Source: Neobacillus sp. YX16 (GTDB lineage Bacteria; Bacillota; Bacilli; Bacillales; Cytobacillaceae). From it: a stretch of 64,000 nt of DNA. Positions 1 to 10,060 of this stretch are shown piece by piece. Numbering within the stretch: position 1 is the stretch's first letter; each line of letters begins with the position of its first letter. The position numbers were made by a program, and so were the translations under genes. The notes under the pieces are model-generated. The model ran no database searches and was not told the origin of the DNA. It was given only the letters and a program-made list of their open reading frames with translations. Where the stretch lies: contig NZ_CP126115.1 of the NCBI RefSeq assembly GCF_030123505.1, positions 4,664,001 to 4,728,000 on the forward strand, in the 5' to 3' direction.

Positions 1-510
1 GATAAGCATGATGGCAAAAGCAAAGTTCAAGAAGTTCAGCAGGGAATCAACGATAACGTTTAGTAGTGAATCTAATCTTTTTTCAAAACCAATGATCCCT
101 TCATTGATTTGTTCTTGAAGCCCATCTGGCCATTCACGTGTATGCGATTGAAGTTCCTTTATCCAGTTTCGATATTGCTCTGCTAAGATGGGAGCACTTT
201 CTGCAAGATCTCTAACTTGTGAAATAAATGCAGGAATTCCTTTGTAGAGAGTTAAACCAATACCACCAAAAAACAGAAAATAAATCAGAAAAATCGCAAT
301 CCCGCGATGTAAGCCTTTTTCATGGAGTTTTTCAACAATAGGGTGGAGCAAATATGTAATAAATCCACCAATAAAAAAAGGCAGGATAATCACTATCGCC
401 ACTCTTACAATCGGTAACCAGACAAATCGAATTTTCAAAAATACGTAAAGGGCAATGAGTAAAAGAAGTAAAAAACCGATCCTATAAAACCATTTAACCC
501 GAATTTCCAC
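1..510 (-). CDS. AI-2E family transporter (YrrI-like), 3' part outside the window
   Basis: The gene runs off the left edge, so only the first 170 codons are seen. The protein opens with two hydrophobic segments (about residues 11-25 and 33-52), then a third near 80-98, followed by a soluble stretch with charged helices. This is the layout of the AI-2E transporter/PerM family. Position relative to yrzQ, yrzR and recD2 matches B. subtilis yrrI. I chose the GTG at 510 because an AAGGAGG ribosome site lies just upstream. A TTG at 519 is only 2 bases from that site. The substrate is unknown; the family name does not prove AI-2 transport. Confidence 0.8.
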   Translation of the reverse strand, partial: MEIRVKWFYRIGFLLLLLIALYVFLKIRFVWLPIVRVAIVIILPFFIGGFITYLLHPIVEKLHEKGLHRGIAIFLIYFLFFGGIGLTLYKGIPAFISQVRDLAESAPILAEQYRNWIKELQSHTREWPDGLQEQINEGIIGFEKRLDSLLNVIVDSLLNFLNFAFAIMLI

Positions 511-576
511 CGATACCAATGCCTCCTTATTACCATTATTCTTAGAGACAAATACCGGATTTATACATGTAGCAAA

Positions 577-603
577 AATCCCCCTCTACATAGAGGGGGA
601 TTC
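577..603. terminator. Hairpin terminator between yrzQ and the transporter gene
   Basis: AATCCCCCTCT and AGAGGGGGATT form an 11-bp perfect stem around a 4-base loop, with A-rich and T-rich flanks. It sits just after the yrzQ stop and could act in either direction. Confidence 0.75.
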
Positions 604-606
604 ATT

Positions 607-741
607 TTAGAATAAAGCTCGTTTAACCTTTCTTGACATTCGTTTCATTTGACGGCCAGACATCATGTTGTTTCTCTGTGCAAGATTATAGGCTGCCATT
701 CCAACTCCAAATGCAACAACGGAAGTCATCACTTTATTCAT
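607..741 (-). CDS. yrzQ: Small membrane-associated protein, YrzQ/DUF3918-like, 44 aa
   Basis: A 44-residue ORF starts at an ATG (739-741) with a GAGGTGAG ribosome site at good spacing, and ends just before the hairpin at 577-603. The protein begins MNKVMTSVVAFGVGMAAY, a short hydrophobic N-terminus. A Met-rich and Arg/Lys-rich tail follows (MMSGRQMKRMSRKVKRALF). This is the pattern of the YrzQ family found at the same place in B. subtilis. It may be a small membrane-anchored basic protein. No function is known to me. It is too short for ordinary ORF thresholds. Confidence 0.75.
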   Translation of the reverse strand: MNKVMTSVVAFGVGMAAYNLAQRNNMMSGRQMKRMSRKVKRALF

Positions 742-822
742 ACGTCTCACCTCTTCTGTAGTTTGACAGTGCTCTTTTGTTTTGTGCTTACTGTCTACCT
801 TCAGTACCTCAGTGTTTCCACT

Positions 823-1014
823 TTATATGGTGTAACGACGCTCTTCCTCTTCAAACAAGTCATCTAAGGAGCTGAGTGTACCATCTTCTTCGACTTGATG
901 GGTATTGATAATACCTTTGGCAAGAGACAATTCAATAAAACAGCTCCAGCAATAATATTGGTTTATTCCGATTTTGCCGATATCCTTGCTCTGACAATTG
1001 GGACATTTGAACAT
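823..1014 (-). CDS. yrzR: Small zinc-ribbon protein, YrzR-like
   Basis: This 63-residue protein has two CxxC pairs, CPNC at residues 4-7 and CWSC near 22-25, spaced like a one-zinc ribbon. An acidic tail follows (EEEERR near the end). An ATG start has a GAGGTG ribosome site 9 bases upstream. Its place between yrzQ and yrrD matches B. subtilis yrzR. Zinc binding is inferred from the motif; the biological role is unknown. Confidence 0.7.
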   Translation of the reverse strand: MFKCPNCQSKDIGKIGINQYYCWSCFIELSLAKGIINTHQVEEDGTLSSLDDLFEEEERRYTI

Positions 1015-1026
1015 GAAAAGAACACC

Positions 1027-1542
1027 TCACGTATGATTAACGTCTACGATGATGGCATCCTTTCCGATCGCAGGGGGCTTCTCGGAATGTATAATCTGTT
1101 TCCCATCTGTGATATCCGAAAAGAAACCATCCGTAATTTCGTACCCTACGATTGTGCCCAATTCTTCATGAAAATATACATCCTGTAACAATCCTAGTGA
1201 CTCTCCGCTCTTAGAAATCATCATTTTTCCGTTTAGAGAGTGTTGATGGTTAAGGGTATATTCTGGAGTTGTTTTTAGTCTTTCAAGGCTGTCATCATCT
1301 TCAATCATGACCCCATCCCAGCCAAAAGATGCTACATCTCGAATGTCCAGAAAATAGGTTTGTTTGAAGAAAGCGCCTTTCTTGACCATAAGGCCTTTTA
1401 CCACCCCTTCGTTTGTGATACACAAATCAGTAACTTCACCAATTTTTGCTCCTGTGCTGCATTCAAAGACTGGCTGTCCTTTTAATAAAGAAAATGTTCG
1501 CAGAGTGTCCCACCTCCTGTGAACATTTATAGTTTTAGTCAT
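1027..1542 (-). CDS. yrrD: PRC-barrel domain protein, YrrD-like
   Basis: The protein carries two PRC-barrel-like repeats. The first starts at about residue 15 (RTFSLLKGQPVFE) and contains GAKIGEVTDLCI. The second starts at about 96 (LTLNHQHSLNGKMMISKSGESLGLLQDVYF). PRC-barrel proteins are small beta-barrels linked to RNA maturation and membrane-associated roles, but this one's job is unknown. The ATG at 1542 overlaps the end of recD2 by 8 bases and has no ribosome site. A strong AGGAGGTGG lies inside the reading frame instead, placed for a CTG codon at 1503. That CTG start would give MRTFSLLKGQ, the usual family N-terminus. The two genes appear co-transcribed. Confidence 0.8.
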   Translation of the reverse strand: MTKTINVHRRWDTLRTFSLLKGQPVFECSTGAKIGEVTDLCITNEGVVKGLMVKKGAFFKQTYFLDIRDVASFGWDGVMIEDDDSLERLKTTPEYTLNHQHSLNGKMMISKSGESLGLLQDVYFHEELGTIVGYEITDGFFSDITDGKQIIHSEKPPAIGKDAIIVDVNHT

Positions 1543-3949
1543 TTACCATGAAATCATAAGGTGTAAGGTTTTCCATGCCAATCATTGGGTTGACCTGCAT
1601 TAATCTTTCTTCTGCTGATAGTCCTGGTTCATCTACAGTTTCTTCAACTTCCGGAGAATCCTTGACTGATATCATCTCCTGAAGCTTTTGGGATAATGTG
1701 GTTTGTCTGCTTAGTTCATCCGCTCTTTCCACACCCATCCTTAATGCTTCCTCTTCACCACAAAGGATTAGGGACTGTTTACTTCGAGTTATCGCTGTAT
1801 AGATAAGATTCCTGCGTAACATTCGAAAATAGCTTCTTGTAATAGGAAGGATAACAATCGGGAATTCGCTTCCCTGAGATTTATGTACCGAACAACAATA
1901 AGCATGAGTAATTTGATTCAAGTCCTGTCTTGTATATTCAACTTCATTTCCTTCAAAGGAAACGTATACCATATCTTGTTTTTCTGTATTTTCTTTTGCA
2001 TAGATAATAGATATAATTTCTCCAATATCTCCGTTAAAAACGTTGCTTTCTGGTTGATTTACAAGCTGAAGGACCTTATCACCGATGCGGTATTTCACTT
2101 CTCCAAATGCTATTTCCTTTCGAGTTCCATCAGGGTTTGGATTAAAGATCTCTTGTAACAAGACATTTAGTCTATCAATCCCTGCAGGACCTCTGTACAT
2201 GGGTGCCAGGATTTGGATATCCCTGGCTGAATAACCCTTACTTTTGGCATTTAGAGCAACCTTTTCAATTACTTGAGGAATCTGAGCCGTCGAACACTTA
2301 ATAAACGAACGGTCAGGCTGCTTCATAGTAACATTCGCTGGTAAGTAACCCTTCTTGATATCATGAGCCAATTCAATAATTGAGGATCCTTCTGCCTGTC
2401 GATAAATATCTGTTAATCTAACGGTTGGGACTACCTCAGATCTCAATAAATCTTTTAGCACTTGACCTGGCCCCACAGAAGGCAGCTGATCTTCATCCCC
2501 TACTAGAATAACCTGAATGGTATCCGGCAGTGCTTTAAACAATTGATTTGCTAACCAGATATCAAGCATCGAGGTCTCATCAACAATCAGAATTTTCCCT
2601 TCAAGTTCAGGAACATCATCACGATCCATTCCTTCTGATCCATTAAAACCAAGTAAACGGTGAATCGTCACAGCCGGCAGACCGGTGGATTCACTCATTC
2701 TTTTTGCTGCCCTTCCTGTCGGTGCTGCTAGTAAAAATGGAAAGGGTTCGCCCTTTTTATGATAATCTTTCGGCTCTAATGAGCAGCCATGCAATTCCGC
2801 ATAAAGCTCAACAATCCCCTTAATGACAGTGGTTTTACCTGTTCCAGGACCCCCTGTTAAAATTAACATCGGAGACATTAAGGCCGTTTGAATCGCTTCT
2901 CTTTGGGTGGGTGCATACTGTACCTTTAGCCTTTCCTCAAGATTTCCTAATGCCAGCAAGAATTCCGATTCAGGAAATTGCTCCTTGTACTGTGTTTGTT
3001 CAAGGATTGTTTTTATATTTGTTACGAGTCCTTTTTCAGCAAAATACAACGAAGGCAAATAAACGCGCTTTTCCTCACCAACTAATTTTCCCTCTTCTTC
3101 GAGTTTCAAAATCTCTGTTGAAATATCGGTGTATTCAATTTGATCTCGTTTATTATCTTCGAGTAGATTTTTAACCTGTATTAACAAGTCCTCAACATGA
3201 ACATACACATGGCCTGCCTGCATACTTTCGTTTTCAAGTGAGTATAGACAGGCAGCTTTAATCCTGTCGGGGTGATTCCCTGAAATTCCCAGTTGATAAC
3301 CTAACTCGTCTGCCCGTCCAAAACCAATTCCCTCGATATCCTCAACAAGCTTATAAGGGTTCTTTTGAATAATATCGAGTGTTTCATCCTTATAGGTTTG
3401 ATACATTCTCATGGAAAGCTGCGGGCCAAAGCCATATTGATTTAAAGCGACCATCACTTGCTCAAGACCCTGGTGCTCCATCAACGTATCATATAGCATT
3501 TTCGCCTTATCAGGAGGAAGCTTTGGGACAGAATCAAGTAAGGAGGGCTGATTTAAGATTTTTGAAATCGCGTCTTCTCCTAATGTTTCAACGATGTTTT
3601 CTGCTGTTTTCTTCCCAATCCCTTTGAACATTTCACTTGATAAATATGCCGCCACGCCTTGCTTGGTTTGCGGAATATCCTTTCTAAAATGCTTTGTTTG
3701 GAATTGCATGCCAAACTTCGGATGATCCTTAAACTCACCAAAGAATATATAGGTTTCCTGCTCGTGAATCTTTGGAAAATAACCGGTAATTACCGCTTCC
3801 TTGTCATCATATTCATGATTCGTTTCTTCTACACGAATTCTTAAAACGGTGTAAAGATTTTGCTCATTATGAAAGATGGTCACAAGGTGTTTTCCTTTTA
3901 CGAACTTTCCTTGCTCGGCAAATAAATCAAGTGAGCTTTGCTTATCCAT
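1535..3949 (-). CDS. recD2: ATP-dependent 5'-3' DNA helicase RecD2 (YrrC)
   Basis: RecD2 is an SF1B helicase acting alone in genome maintenance, unlike RecD of RecBCD. The 804-residue length is normal for the long Bacillus form. An N-terminal OB-like region and helix-hairpin-helix repeats (about 105-220, including GIGKKTAENI and GIGFGRADEL) come before the motor. Walker A is GGPGTGKTT at 366-374, and the DEAD-like box is VDETSM at about 455. A C-terminal UvrD-like half contains HKSQGSE and the TAITRSK motif. The ATG start follows a GGAGGA ribosome site. It lies 31 bases after the TPR gene and overlaps yrrD, so the three form one unit. Confidence 0.95.
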   Translation of the reverse strand: MDKQSSLDLFAEQGKFVKGKHLVTIFHNEQNLYTVLRIRVEETNHEYDDKEAVITGYFPKIHEQETYIFFGEFKDHPKFGMQFQTKHFRKDIPQTKQGVAAYLSSEMFKGIGKKTAENIVETLGEDAISKILNQPSLLDSVPKLPPDKAKMLYDTLMEHQGLEQVMVALNQYGFGPQLSMRMYQTYKDETLDIIQKNPYKLVEDIEGIGFGRADELGYQLGISGNHPDRIKAACLYSLENESMQAGHVYVHVEDLLIQVKNLLEDNKRDQIEYTDISTEILKLEEEGKLVGEEKRVYLPSLYFAEKGLVTNIKTILEQTQYKEQFPESEFLLALGNLEERLKVQYAPTQREAIQTALMSPMLILTGGPGTGKTTVIKGIVELYAELHGCSLEPKDYHKKGEPFPFLLAAPTGRAAKRMSESTGLPAVTIHRLLGFNGSEGMDRDDVPELEGKILIVDETSMLDIWLANQLFKALPDTIQVILVGDEDQLPSVGPGQVLKDLLRSEVVPTVRLTDIYRQAEGSSIIELAHDIKKGYLPANVTMKQPDRSFIKCSTAQIPQVIEKVALNAKSKGYSARDIQILAPMYRGPAGIDRLNVLLQEIFNPNPDGTRKEIAFGEVKYRIGDKVLQLVNQPESNVFNGDIGEIISIIYAKENTEKQDMVYVSFEGNEVEYTRQDLNQITHAYCCSVHKSQGSEFPIVILPITRSYFRMLRRNLIYTAITRSKQSLILCGEEEALRMGVERADELSRQTTLSQKLQEMISVKDSPEVEETVDEPGLSAEERLMQVNPMIGMENLTPYDFMVND

Positions 3950-3980
3950 GGGGCTTCCTCCTTTCTATTTTTTTATCGAT

Positions 3981-4634
3981 TTATCTTGCTGATTCAATCA
4001 ACTTTTTCGCGTGTCCTGCTAACAGATGGTCCGGCTGAATCTCAAGGGCTTTATCGAACATGGCCAGCGCTTTGTCTGCTTTCTCTTTAAAAGCATAAGA
4101 CACACCTAGGTTATAAAGAGCGTCCGTATGTTCAGCATCTAATTCAATGCATCTTTCGAGTTGAACAATGGCCTCATCAATTAATTCTAGCTGTGCAAGA
4201 CATAAACCATATTGGAATCTTGCTTCCGCGTCCTCTTCATTTAGTTCGACACTTCTTTGTAAATAGGGCAGTGCAAATTTCCCCTGATCAAGCTGCACAA
4301 GGGTCAAACCGAGCATGAAATAATTATCGCTGGTATGAAGCCCTTTTTTCATAGCGGTTTCAAACATCTTTTTAGCTTGTTCAAATTTGTCGTTACTAAA
4401 ATATATTGTACCAGCACTATAGTAAGCGGCTGCAGTATTTTCATCTAATTGAATGGCCTTTTGGTAAAATTTCAACGCTTTCTCATCATCGCCAACAGCG
4501 GAAAGCACATTACCAAAATTTATGTAGGCAATCGGATCTTGCGGGTTTTCTTCGATGACCTCATTAAAAATCTTTGCTGCCTCTTCCCACTTGCCTTCTT
4601 GCATGTATTGAACACCTAATTGGTTTTTATCCAT
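3981..4634 (-). CDS. yrrB: TPR repeat protein, YrrB-like
   Basis: Almost the whole 217-residue protein consists of about six tetratricopeptide repeats of 34 residues. Examples are GKWEEAAKIFNEVIEENP, DDEKALKFYQKAIQLDE and EQAKKMFETAMKKG. TPR arrays are protein-binding scaffolds. The B. subtilis ortholog YrrB sits in the same place beside recD2 and mnmA, and its partner has been suggested to be in this operon, but nothing in the sequence shows it. No catalytic motif or signal peptide is present. Confidence 0.88.
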   Translation of the reverse strand: MDKNQLGVQYMQEGKWEEAAKIFNEVIEENPQDPIAYINFGNVLSAVGDDEKALKFYQKAIQLDENTAAAYYSAGTIYFSNDKFEQAKKMFETAMKKGLHTSDNYFMLGLTLVQLDQGKFALPYLQRSVELNEEDAEARFQYGLCLAQLELIDEAIVQLERCIELDAEHTDALYNLGVSYAFKEKADKALAMFDKALEIQPDHLLAGHAKKLIESAR

Positions 4635-4750
4635 GTAAATATCACTCCGTTCTAATTTTAGAGTATACCATAAAACTATATATTTTCCGTATGTTTAGCG
4701 ATATAGAGGACGATACCCTATATGGTGTTTAGCTGGAATATTTTGTCTAA

Positions 4751-4840
4751 TAGTACAAAACTCCATGAAAAAAGTCCAAAAGCAATGAAAAATAGTCCAT
4801 AACCCTATGAAAAAGTACAAAACTCAAAACCATTGAAAAT
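4751..4840. repeat. Degenerate 21-nt intergenic tandem repeat, locus 1
   Basis: About four imperfect copies of a roughly 21-base unit lie between yrrB and mnmA. On the minus strand each reads like TTTTGGACTTTTTTCATG, with variants TTATGGACTATTTTTCATT and TTTTGTACTTTTTCATA. The same unit recurs in the opposite orientation at 59489-59606. No ORF or RNA family is recognised. Confidence 0.7.
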
Positions 4841-4861
4841 TTACCTAGTATTTATCATCAA

Positions 4862-4895
4862 AAAACCCCGATTCCAGCTGGAATCAGGGGGTTTT

Positions 4896-4897
<2 letters not shown>
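4862..4897 (-). terminator. Terminator after mnmA
   Basis: CCCCGATTCC and GGAATCAGGGG pair around AGCT with one bulged base. Flanking A and T runs make it a good rho-independent terminator, touching the mnmA stop codon. Confidence 0.85.
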
Positions 4898-6026
<1,129 letters not shown>

Positions 6027-6050
6027 TCATTACCTTAAAATATCACCTAT

Positions 6051-7193
6051 CTATTTTTTCAGACGTGACACAATTCTTGCCGTTTCTTCAGCTGCCTTGA
6101 TGATTTGCTCTTCTGTTGTGTTAAAACCAAAGCTAAAACGGATAGAATTGATTAATACATCTGATTCTTTACCAAACATGGCAACCAGGACATGTGAAGG
6201 TTCAACAGAACCCGCAGTGCAGGCAGAACCACTTGATACAGCTATCCCAGCTAAATCAAGATTCACCAGCATCGCCTCCACGTTCGTTCCCGGAAAGCTT
6301 AAGTTTAATACATGAGGCAGGGAAGTTTCAAGCAATCCGTTTATGGAAAACTTTACATTATGTTCAGCCAAGTGTTCTATAAAGGTTTTTTTAAATTCTT
6401 GATACTTTTCTCGTTTCGCAGAGCGTTCTTGTGCTGCGACTATTGCCGCTTCTTGAAAACCGACAATGGCTGCAACATTTTCCGTTCCAGCTCGTCTTTT
6501 TCGTTCCTGTTCACCGCCATAAGCACGAGGAACCAACTTTACCTTGTCACGTACAAAAAGAAACCCCGTTCCCTTCGGACCATTAATCTTATGGGCGGAA
6601 ACAGACAATAAATCTACATTGAGATCATCCACATTAATTTCTTCTATTCCATACGCCTGGACAGCATCTGTGTGAAACAATGCCTGATGAGATTTGAGAA
6701 GTTCTCCAATTTCCTTTATAGGCTGTAGTGATCCCACTTCATTATTTCCGTACATGATTGACACCAATATGGTATCTTCCCTTAATGCCTTTTTAAGGTC
6801 ATCAAGTGAGATAATCCCAGTTTCATCAACTGGCAGATAGGTTACCTCAATGCCCATTTTTTCTAATCGATGGCATGCATGCAGTACTGCATGGTGTTCA
6901 ATTTGAGTCGTGATAATGTGCTTCCCTTTTTGCTGATAGCTTTCAGCAACACCAAATAAAGCCATATTATCAGCTTCTGTCCCGCCGCTTGTAAAAATAA
7001 TCTCATTTTCTTTTGCGCCAATACTCTTAGCCAAGGTTTCTCGTGCTGAGTCTATATAATGTCGTGCTTCTCTTCCGAAAGAATGAATACTTGATGGATT
7101 ACCAAAGTTATGGCTCATAACTTCCATCATCTTTTCAATTACCCTTGGGTGCATCGGAGTGGTAGCAGCATGGTCGAGATAGATTCTTTCCAT
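6051..7193 (-). CDS. Cysteine desulfurase (IscS-like, YrvO)
   Basis: This PLP enzyme takes sulfur from cysteine and, in B. subtilis, the ortholog YrvO feeds MnmA directly. The PLP lysine lies in SVSAHKINGPKG. The catalytic cysteine sits in SSGSACTAGSVEP, on the flexible loop typical of IscS-type enzymes. I chose the ATG at 7193 (MERIYLDHAATTP), 4 bases after AAGGTGGA. An ATG directly before it at 7196 is possible. Its neighbours are mnmA downstream and cymR upstream. The window has a second desulfurase at 47-48 kb that belongs to NAD synthesis. Confidence 0.93.
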   Translation of the reverse strand: MERIYLDHAATTPMHPRVIEKMMEVMSHNFGNPSSIHSFGREARHYIDSARETLAKSIGAKENEIIFTSGGTEADNMALFGVAESYQQKGKHIITTQIEHHAVLHACHRLEKMGIEVTYLPVDETGIISLDDLKKALREDTILVSIMYGNNEVGSLQPIKEIGELLKSHQALFHTDAVQAYGIEEINVDDLNVDLLSVSAHKINGPKGTGFLFVRDKVKLVPRAYGGEQERKRRAGTENVAAIVGFQEAAIVAAQERSAKREKYQEFKKTFIEHLAEHNVKFSINGLLETSLPHVLNLSFPGTNVEAMLVNLDLAGIAVSSGSACTAGSVEPSHVLVAMFGKESDVLINSIRFSFGFNTTEEQIIKAAEETARIVSRLKK

Positions 7194-7237
7194 CATTCCA
7201 CCTTCAATCAAAATAATTCTCTATTCTACTTTTAACA

Positions 7238-7657
7238 TTAAATATAAAACATATAACCATCTGTATCCTCATCGTTACTATGGCTTGCTAAATCTTCAAG
7301 TGTAGTATTGTCGAGAACAGATTTAATGGCATCACGAATACGGATCCAAAGCTCACGCTGAGCCGGCTCCTCATCTTCGATTCCTTCCACAAGTGTAATG
7401 GGTCCTTCAAGTACACGAATGACATCACCAGCAGTAATTTTAGAAGGAACATCAGCGAGAATATATCCACCATAAGCACCTCGGATGCTTTTTACTAATC
7501 CTGCATTTCTAAGTGGAGCAATAAGCTGTTCTAGATAATGTTCAGATAATTGGTTTGCTTGAGCAATTGATTTAAGAGAAGTTGGCCCCTCTCCTTGATT
7601 TTTCGCTAGTTCTATCATTATTGTCAATCCATATCGCCCTTTTGTTGAAATTCTCAT
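7238..7657 (-). CDS. cymR: Rrf2-family cysteine metabolism repressor CymR
   Basis: The 139-residue protein begins MRISTKGRYGLTIMIELA, the Rrf2 winged-helix signature. Its recognition helix follows at about residues 28-60. Length and the C-terminal DDAIK-type region match CymR. In B. subtilis CymR forms a complex with CysK and represses cystine uptake and cysteine synthesis genes. No Fe-S cysteines are present, unlike IscR, which fits CymR. It is 45 bases upstream of the desulfurase gene, so it is probably the first gene of the mnmA unit. Confidence 0.93.
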   Translation of the reverse strand: MRISTKGRYGLTIMIELAKNQGEGPTSLKSIAQANQLSEHYLEQLIAPLRNAGLVKSIRGAYGGYILADVPSKITAGDVIRVLEGPITLVEGIEDEEPAQRELWIRIRDAIKSVLDNTTLEDLASHSNDEDTDGYMFYI

Positions 7658-7807
7658 TTAATACACCTCTATTATTTTATTCATTATTAAATACACAGTA
7701 ATTTGATAGGCATTAGCAATTATATCATATTGTACTTTATTATGCTTTTCCATCCCGAAAATGGTAGAGTTAAAGGGAACTCATTTATTTAGTTGGAGAG
7801 ATGGATT

Positions 7808-9079
7808 ATGCAGCAAAAGCCGCTAGCATTTCGAATGCGCCCTAGAACAATTGAAGAAGTCGTTGGACAGCAGCATCTAGTGGCAGATAATAAAATTATT
7901 GCCAGAATGGTGAAGGCTAAACAGCTGACATCGATGATTTTATATGGACCGCCAGGAATAGGTAAAACCTCCATTGCCAGTGCGATTGCCGGCAGTACCA
8001 AATATGCCTTCCGTACTCTTAACGCTGTCACCAGCAATAAAAAGGACATGGAAATCGTCGCAGCAGAGGCAAAAATGTCTGGAAAAGTCATCCTGCTTCT
8101 GGATGAAGTCCACAGACTTGATAAAGGAAAACAGGATTTCCTATTACCATTTTTAGAAAATGGTATGATAACACTTATTGGTGCAACTACAAGTAATCCT
8201 TATCATGCTATTAATCCTGCGATTCGCAGCAGATGTCAAATTTTCGAACTCAAACCCTTAACCCCAGATGAGGTGAAACTTGCCTTAATACGTGCAATTG
8301 AGGACGAAGAACGCGGTTTCGGAAAGCTGCAGATAGATATTACGGAAGAAGCCTTAACTCATTTTGCCACCGCATCCAATGGAGATGTCCGCAGCTCCCT
8401 GAATGCCCTAGAATTAGCTGTTCTATCAACCGACAAGGATGACGAGGAAGCTATCCATATCGATTTAAAAAGTGCAGAAGAATGCATGCAAAAGAAAAGC
8501 TATGGCTCGGATAAAGACGGAGATGGGCACTATGATGTGCTTTCGGCATTCCAGAAATCAATTCGCGGAAGTGATGTAAATGCAGCTTTGCATTACCTTG
8601 GGAGATTAATTGAAGCCGGAGATCTGCAAAGTATTAGCAGAAGATTACTGGTTATTGCCTACGAAGATGTTGGTCTAGCAAGTCCACAGGCAGGTGCACG
8701 CACATTGGCCGCCATAGAAACCTCTGAAAGAATTGGTTTTCCCGAAGCTAGAATCCCCCTGGCTAACGCTGTCATTGAATTATGTTTGTCGCCTAAATCC
8801 AATTCAGCCGTGATTGCAATTAGTGAGGCCCTTGCTGATATCCAAAAAGGAAACATCGGGGAAGTGCCAGATCATTTACGTGACGCTCACTATAAAGGCG
8901 CAAAAGAGCTGGGAAGAGGAATTGGCTACTTATATCCACATGACTATGAATCTGGCTGGGTTCCGCAGCAATACCTGCCGAACAGATTAAAAAACAAACA
9001 ATACTACCACCCCAAGAAAACCGGGAAATTTGAACAAGCAATGGCAATGGTATATGAAAAATTATTACGAAAAAAATAA
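7808..9079 (+). CDS. rarA: Replication-associated recombination protein A (RarA/MgsA, AAA+ ATPase)
   Basis: RarA is an AAA+ clamp-loader-like ATPase that acts at stalled replication forks. Walker A is GPPGIGKTS and Walker B is LLLDEVHR. Sensor 1 is GATTSNPYHAI, and the MgsA tetramer domain follows (RLLVIAYEDVGLA). I chose the ATG at 7808 because GGAGAG lies 7 bases upstream; a TTG at 7793 is inside that ribosome site. It is 423 residues, normal for the family. It is divergent from cymR and ends at its own terminator. Confidence 0.95.
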   Translation: MQQKPLAFRMRPRTIEEVVGQQHLVADNKIIARMVKAKQLTSMILYGPPGIGKTSIASAIAGSTKYAFRTLNAVTSNKKDMEIVAAEAKMSGKVILLLDEVHRLDKGKQDFLLPFLENGMITLIGATTSNPYHAINPAIRSRCQIFELKPLTPDEVKLALIRAIEDEERGFGKLQIDITEEALTHFATASNGDVRSSLNALELAVLSTDKDDEEAIHIDLKSAEECMQKKSYGSDKDGDGHYDVLSAFQKSIRGSDVNAALHYLGRLIEAGDLQSISRRLLVIAYEDVGLASPQAGARTLAAIETSERIGFPEARIPLANAVIELCLSPKSNSAVIAISEALADIQKGNIGEVPDHLRDAHYKGAKELGRGIGYLYPHDYESGWVPQQYLPNRLKNKQYYHPKKTGKFEQAMAMVYEKLLRKK

Positions 9080-9104
9080 CCTCTGGGGGATTCCCAGAGG
9101 TTTT
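9078..9104. terminator. Convergent terminator between rarA and the ABC permease gene
   Basis: AACCTCTGGG pairs with CCCAGAGGTT across a short loop, followed by TTTTGTATTT on the plus strand. It lies between two converging genes. Confidence 0.85.
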
Positions 9105-9109
9105 GTATT

Positions 9110-10060
9110 TTAAGCAGCAACATCTCTCTTATTGAATACATAAAAAGCCAAAAATTGAAAAATCACGAAGTAGATAATAAGCATGATAATCGAGAATGAC
9201 ATCGTCATCCCCTCAAGCAGCGGGGTTCCCTCGATATACTGCATTAGATTGGTATTGGCAAAGAGAATGTATTTTGCCCAATCAAACTTCATTGAAATAA
9301 GAGCGGTGAATTGACTGCCCGTAAACATTAGAAATAATGATAATCCAATAGCAAGCGAACTGTTTCGGAAGACAGATGAAATCATGAAGGCCATTGTAGT
9401 CAACATAATCATATCAATCGAGCCTAATCCATAGTAAATGATTAAGTAAACGATAATGTGCTGCTCGGTTACTTTACCATTGAAATAATTCAAATACGGC
9501 AATGTTTGTTCTGGGAATCCGAAAAGAATAGCGCCCAGAATGGCTGAAAAACCAAATAAGATTCCAATCATCAACAAAGCAAACAACAAGACAGTTAGAT
9601 ATTTCGACAGTAATATTTTACTTCGATTGATTGGCCGAATTAGCAGCAGCTTAATCGTTCCCCAATTAAATTCACTTGCAACAATTCCTGCGGACACTAC
9701 TATCGTAAACAAACCGGCTAAAAGAATAAGCTCTGAACTGTCTTTTACAAAAGACCAGACATTATACTTTTCTCTAAAAGGAATATCATGCGCTAACCTG
9801 TATTCATTGATAGCAATTTGTTTCTTATAGTAATCCTGCTCCAATTTTATTAGACTAGATTCTAGTTGGCTTTTCAATGCTTCATTTTCCTGTTGCAGTA
9901 CTGGTTTCCAATCTTCCGTGACATTAGGTTCTTCTTCAACTAGGTTATACTTCATAAAGACACCTGTGATAGAGACAATCACTACTAGTATCCCAATCAT
10001 TACATAGGTTCCTGGTCTTCTAAAAATTTTCATTAATTCATTACGAATTAAATTAATCAT
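9110..10060 (-). CDS. ABC-2 type transporter permease
   Basis: The 316-residue protein has an N-terminal membrane segment (about 17-38), a long extracytoplasmic region (about 40-115), then five more hydrophobic segments to the C-terminus. This is the ABC-2 permease topology seen in BcrB- or NatB-like exporters. Its start overlaps the end of the ATPase gene by 8 bases, so the two form a pair. The substrate cannot be read from the sequence; antimicrobial or ion export are possibilities. B. subtilis has no such pair between rarA and tcdA, so this is a lineage-specific insertion. Confidence 0.85.
   Translation of the reverse strand: MINLIRNELMKIFRRPGTYVMIGILVVIVSITGVFMKYNLVEEEPNVTEDWKPVLQQENEALKSQLESSLIKLEQDYYKKQIAINEYRLAHDIPFREKYNVWSFVKDSSELILLAGLFTIVVSAGIVASEFNWGTIKLLLIRPINRSKILLSKYLTVLLFALLMIGILFGFSAILGAILFGFPEQTLPYLNYFNGKVTEQHIIVYLIIYYGLGSIDMIMLTTMAFMISSVFRNSSLAIGLSLFLMFTGSQFTALISMKFDWAKYILFANTNLMQYIEGTPLLEGMTMSFSIIMLIIYFVIFQFLAFYVFNKRDVAA

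Noticed and set aside
895..1188. Plus-strand ORF of 97 codons
   Set aside because: It is the antisense of yrzR and yrrD, and lacks family matches or a ribosome site.
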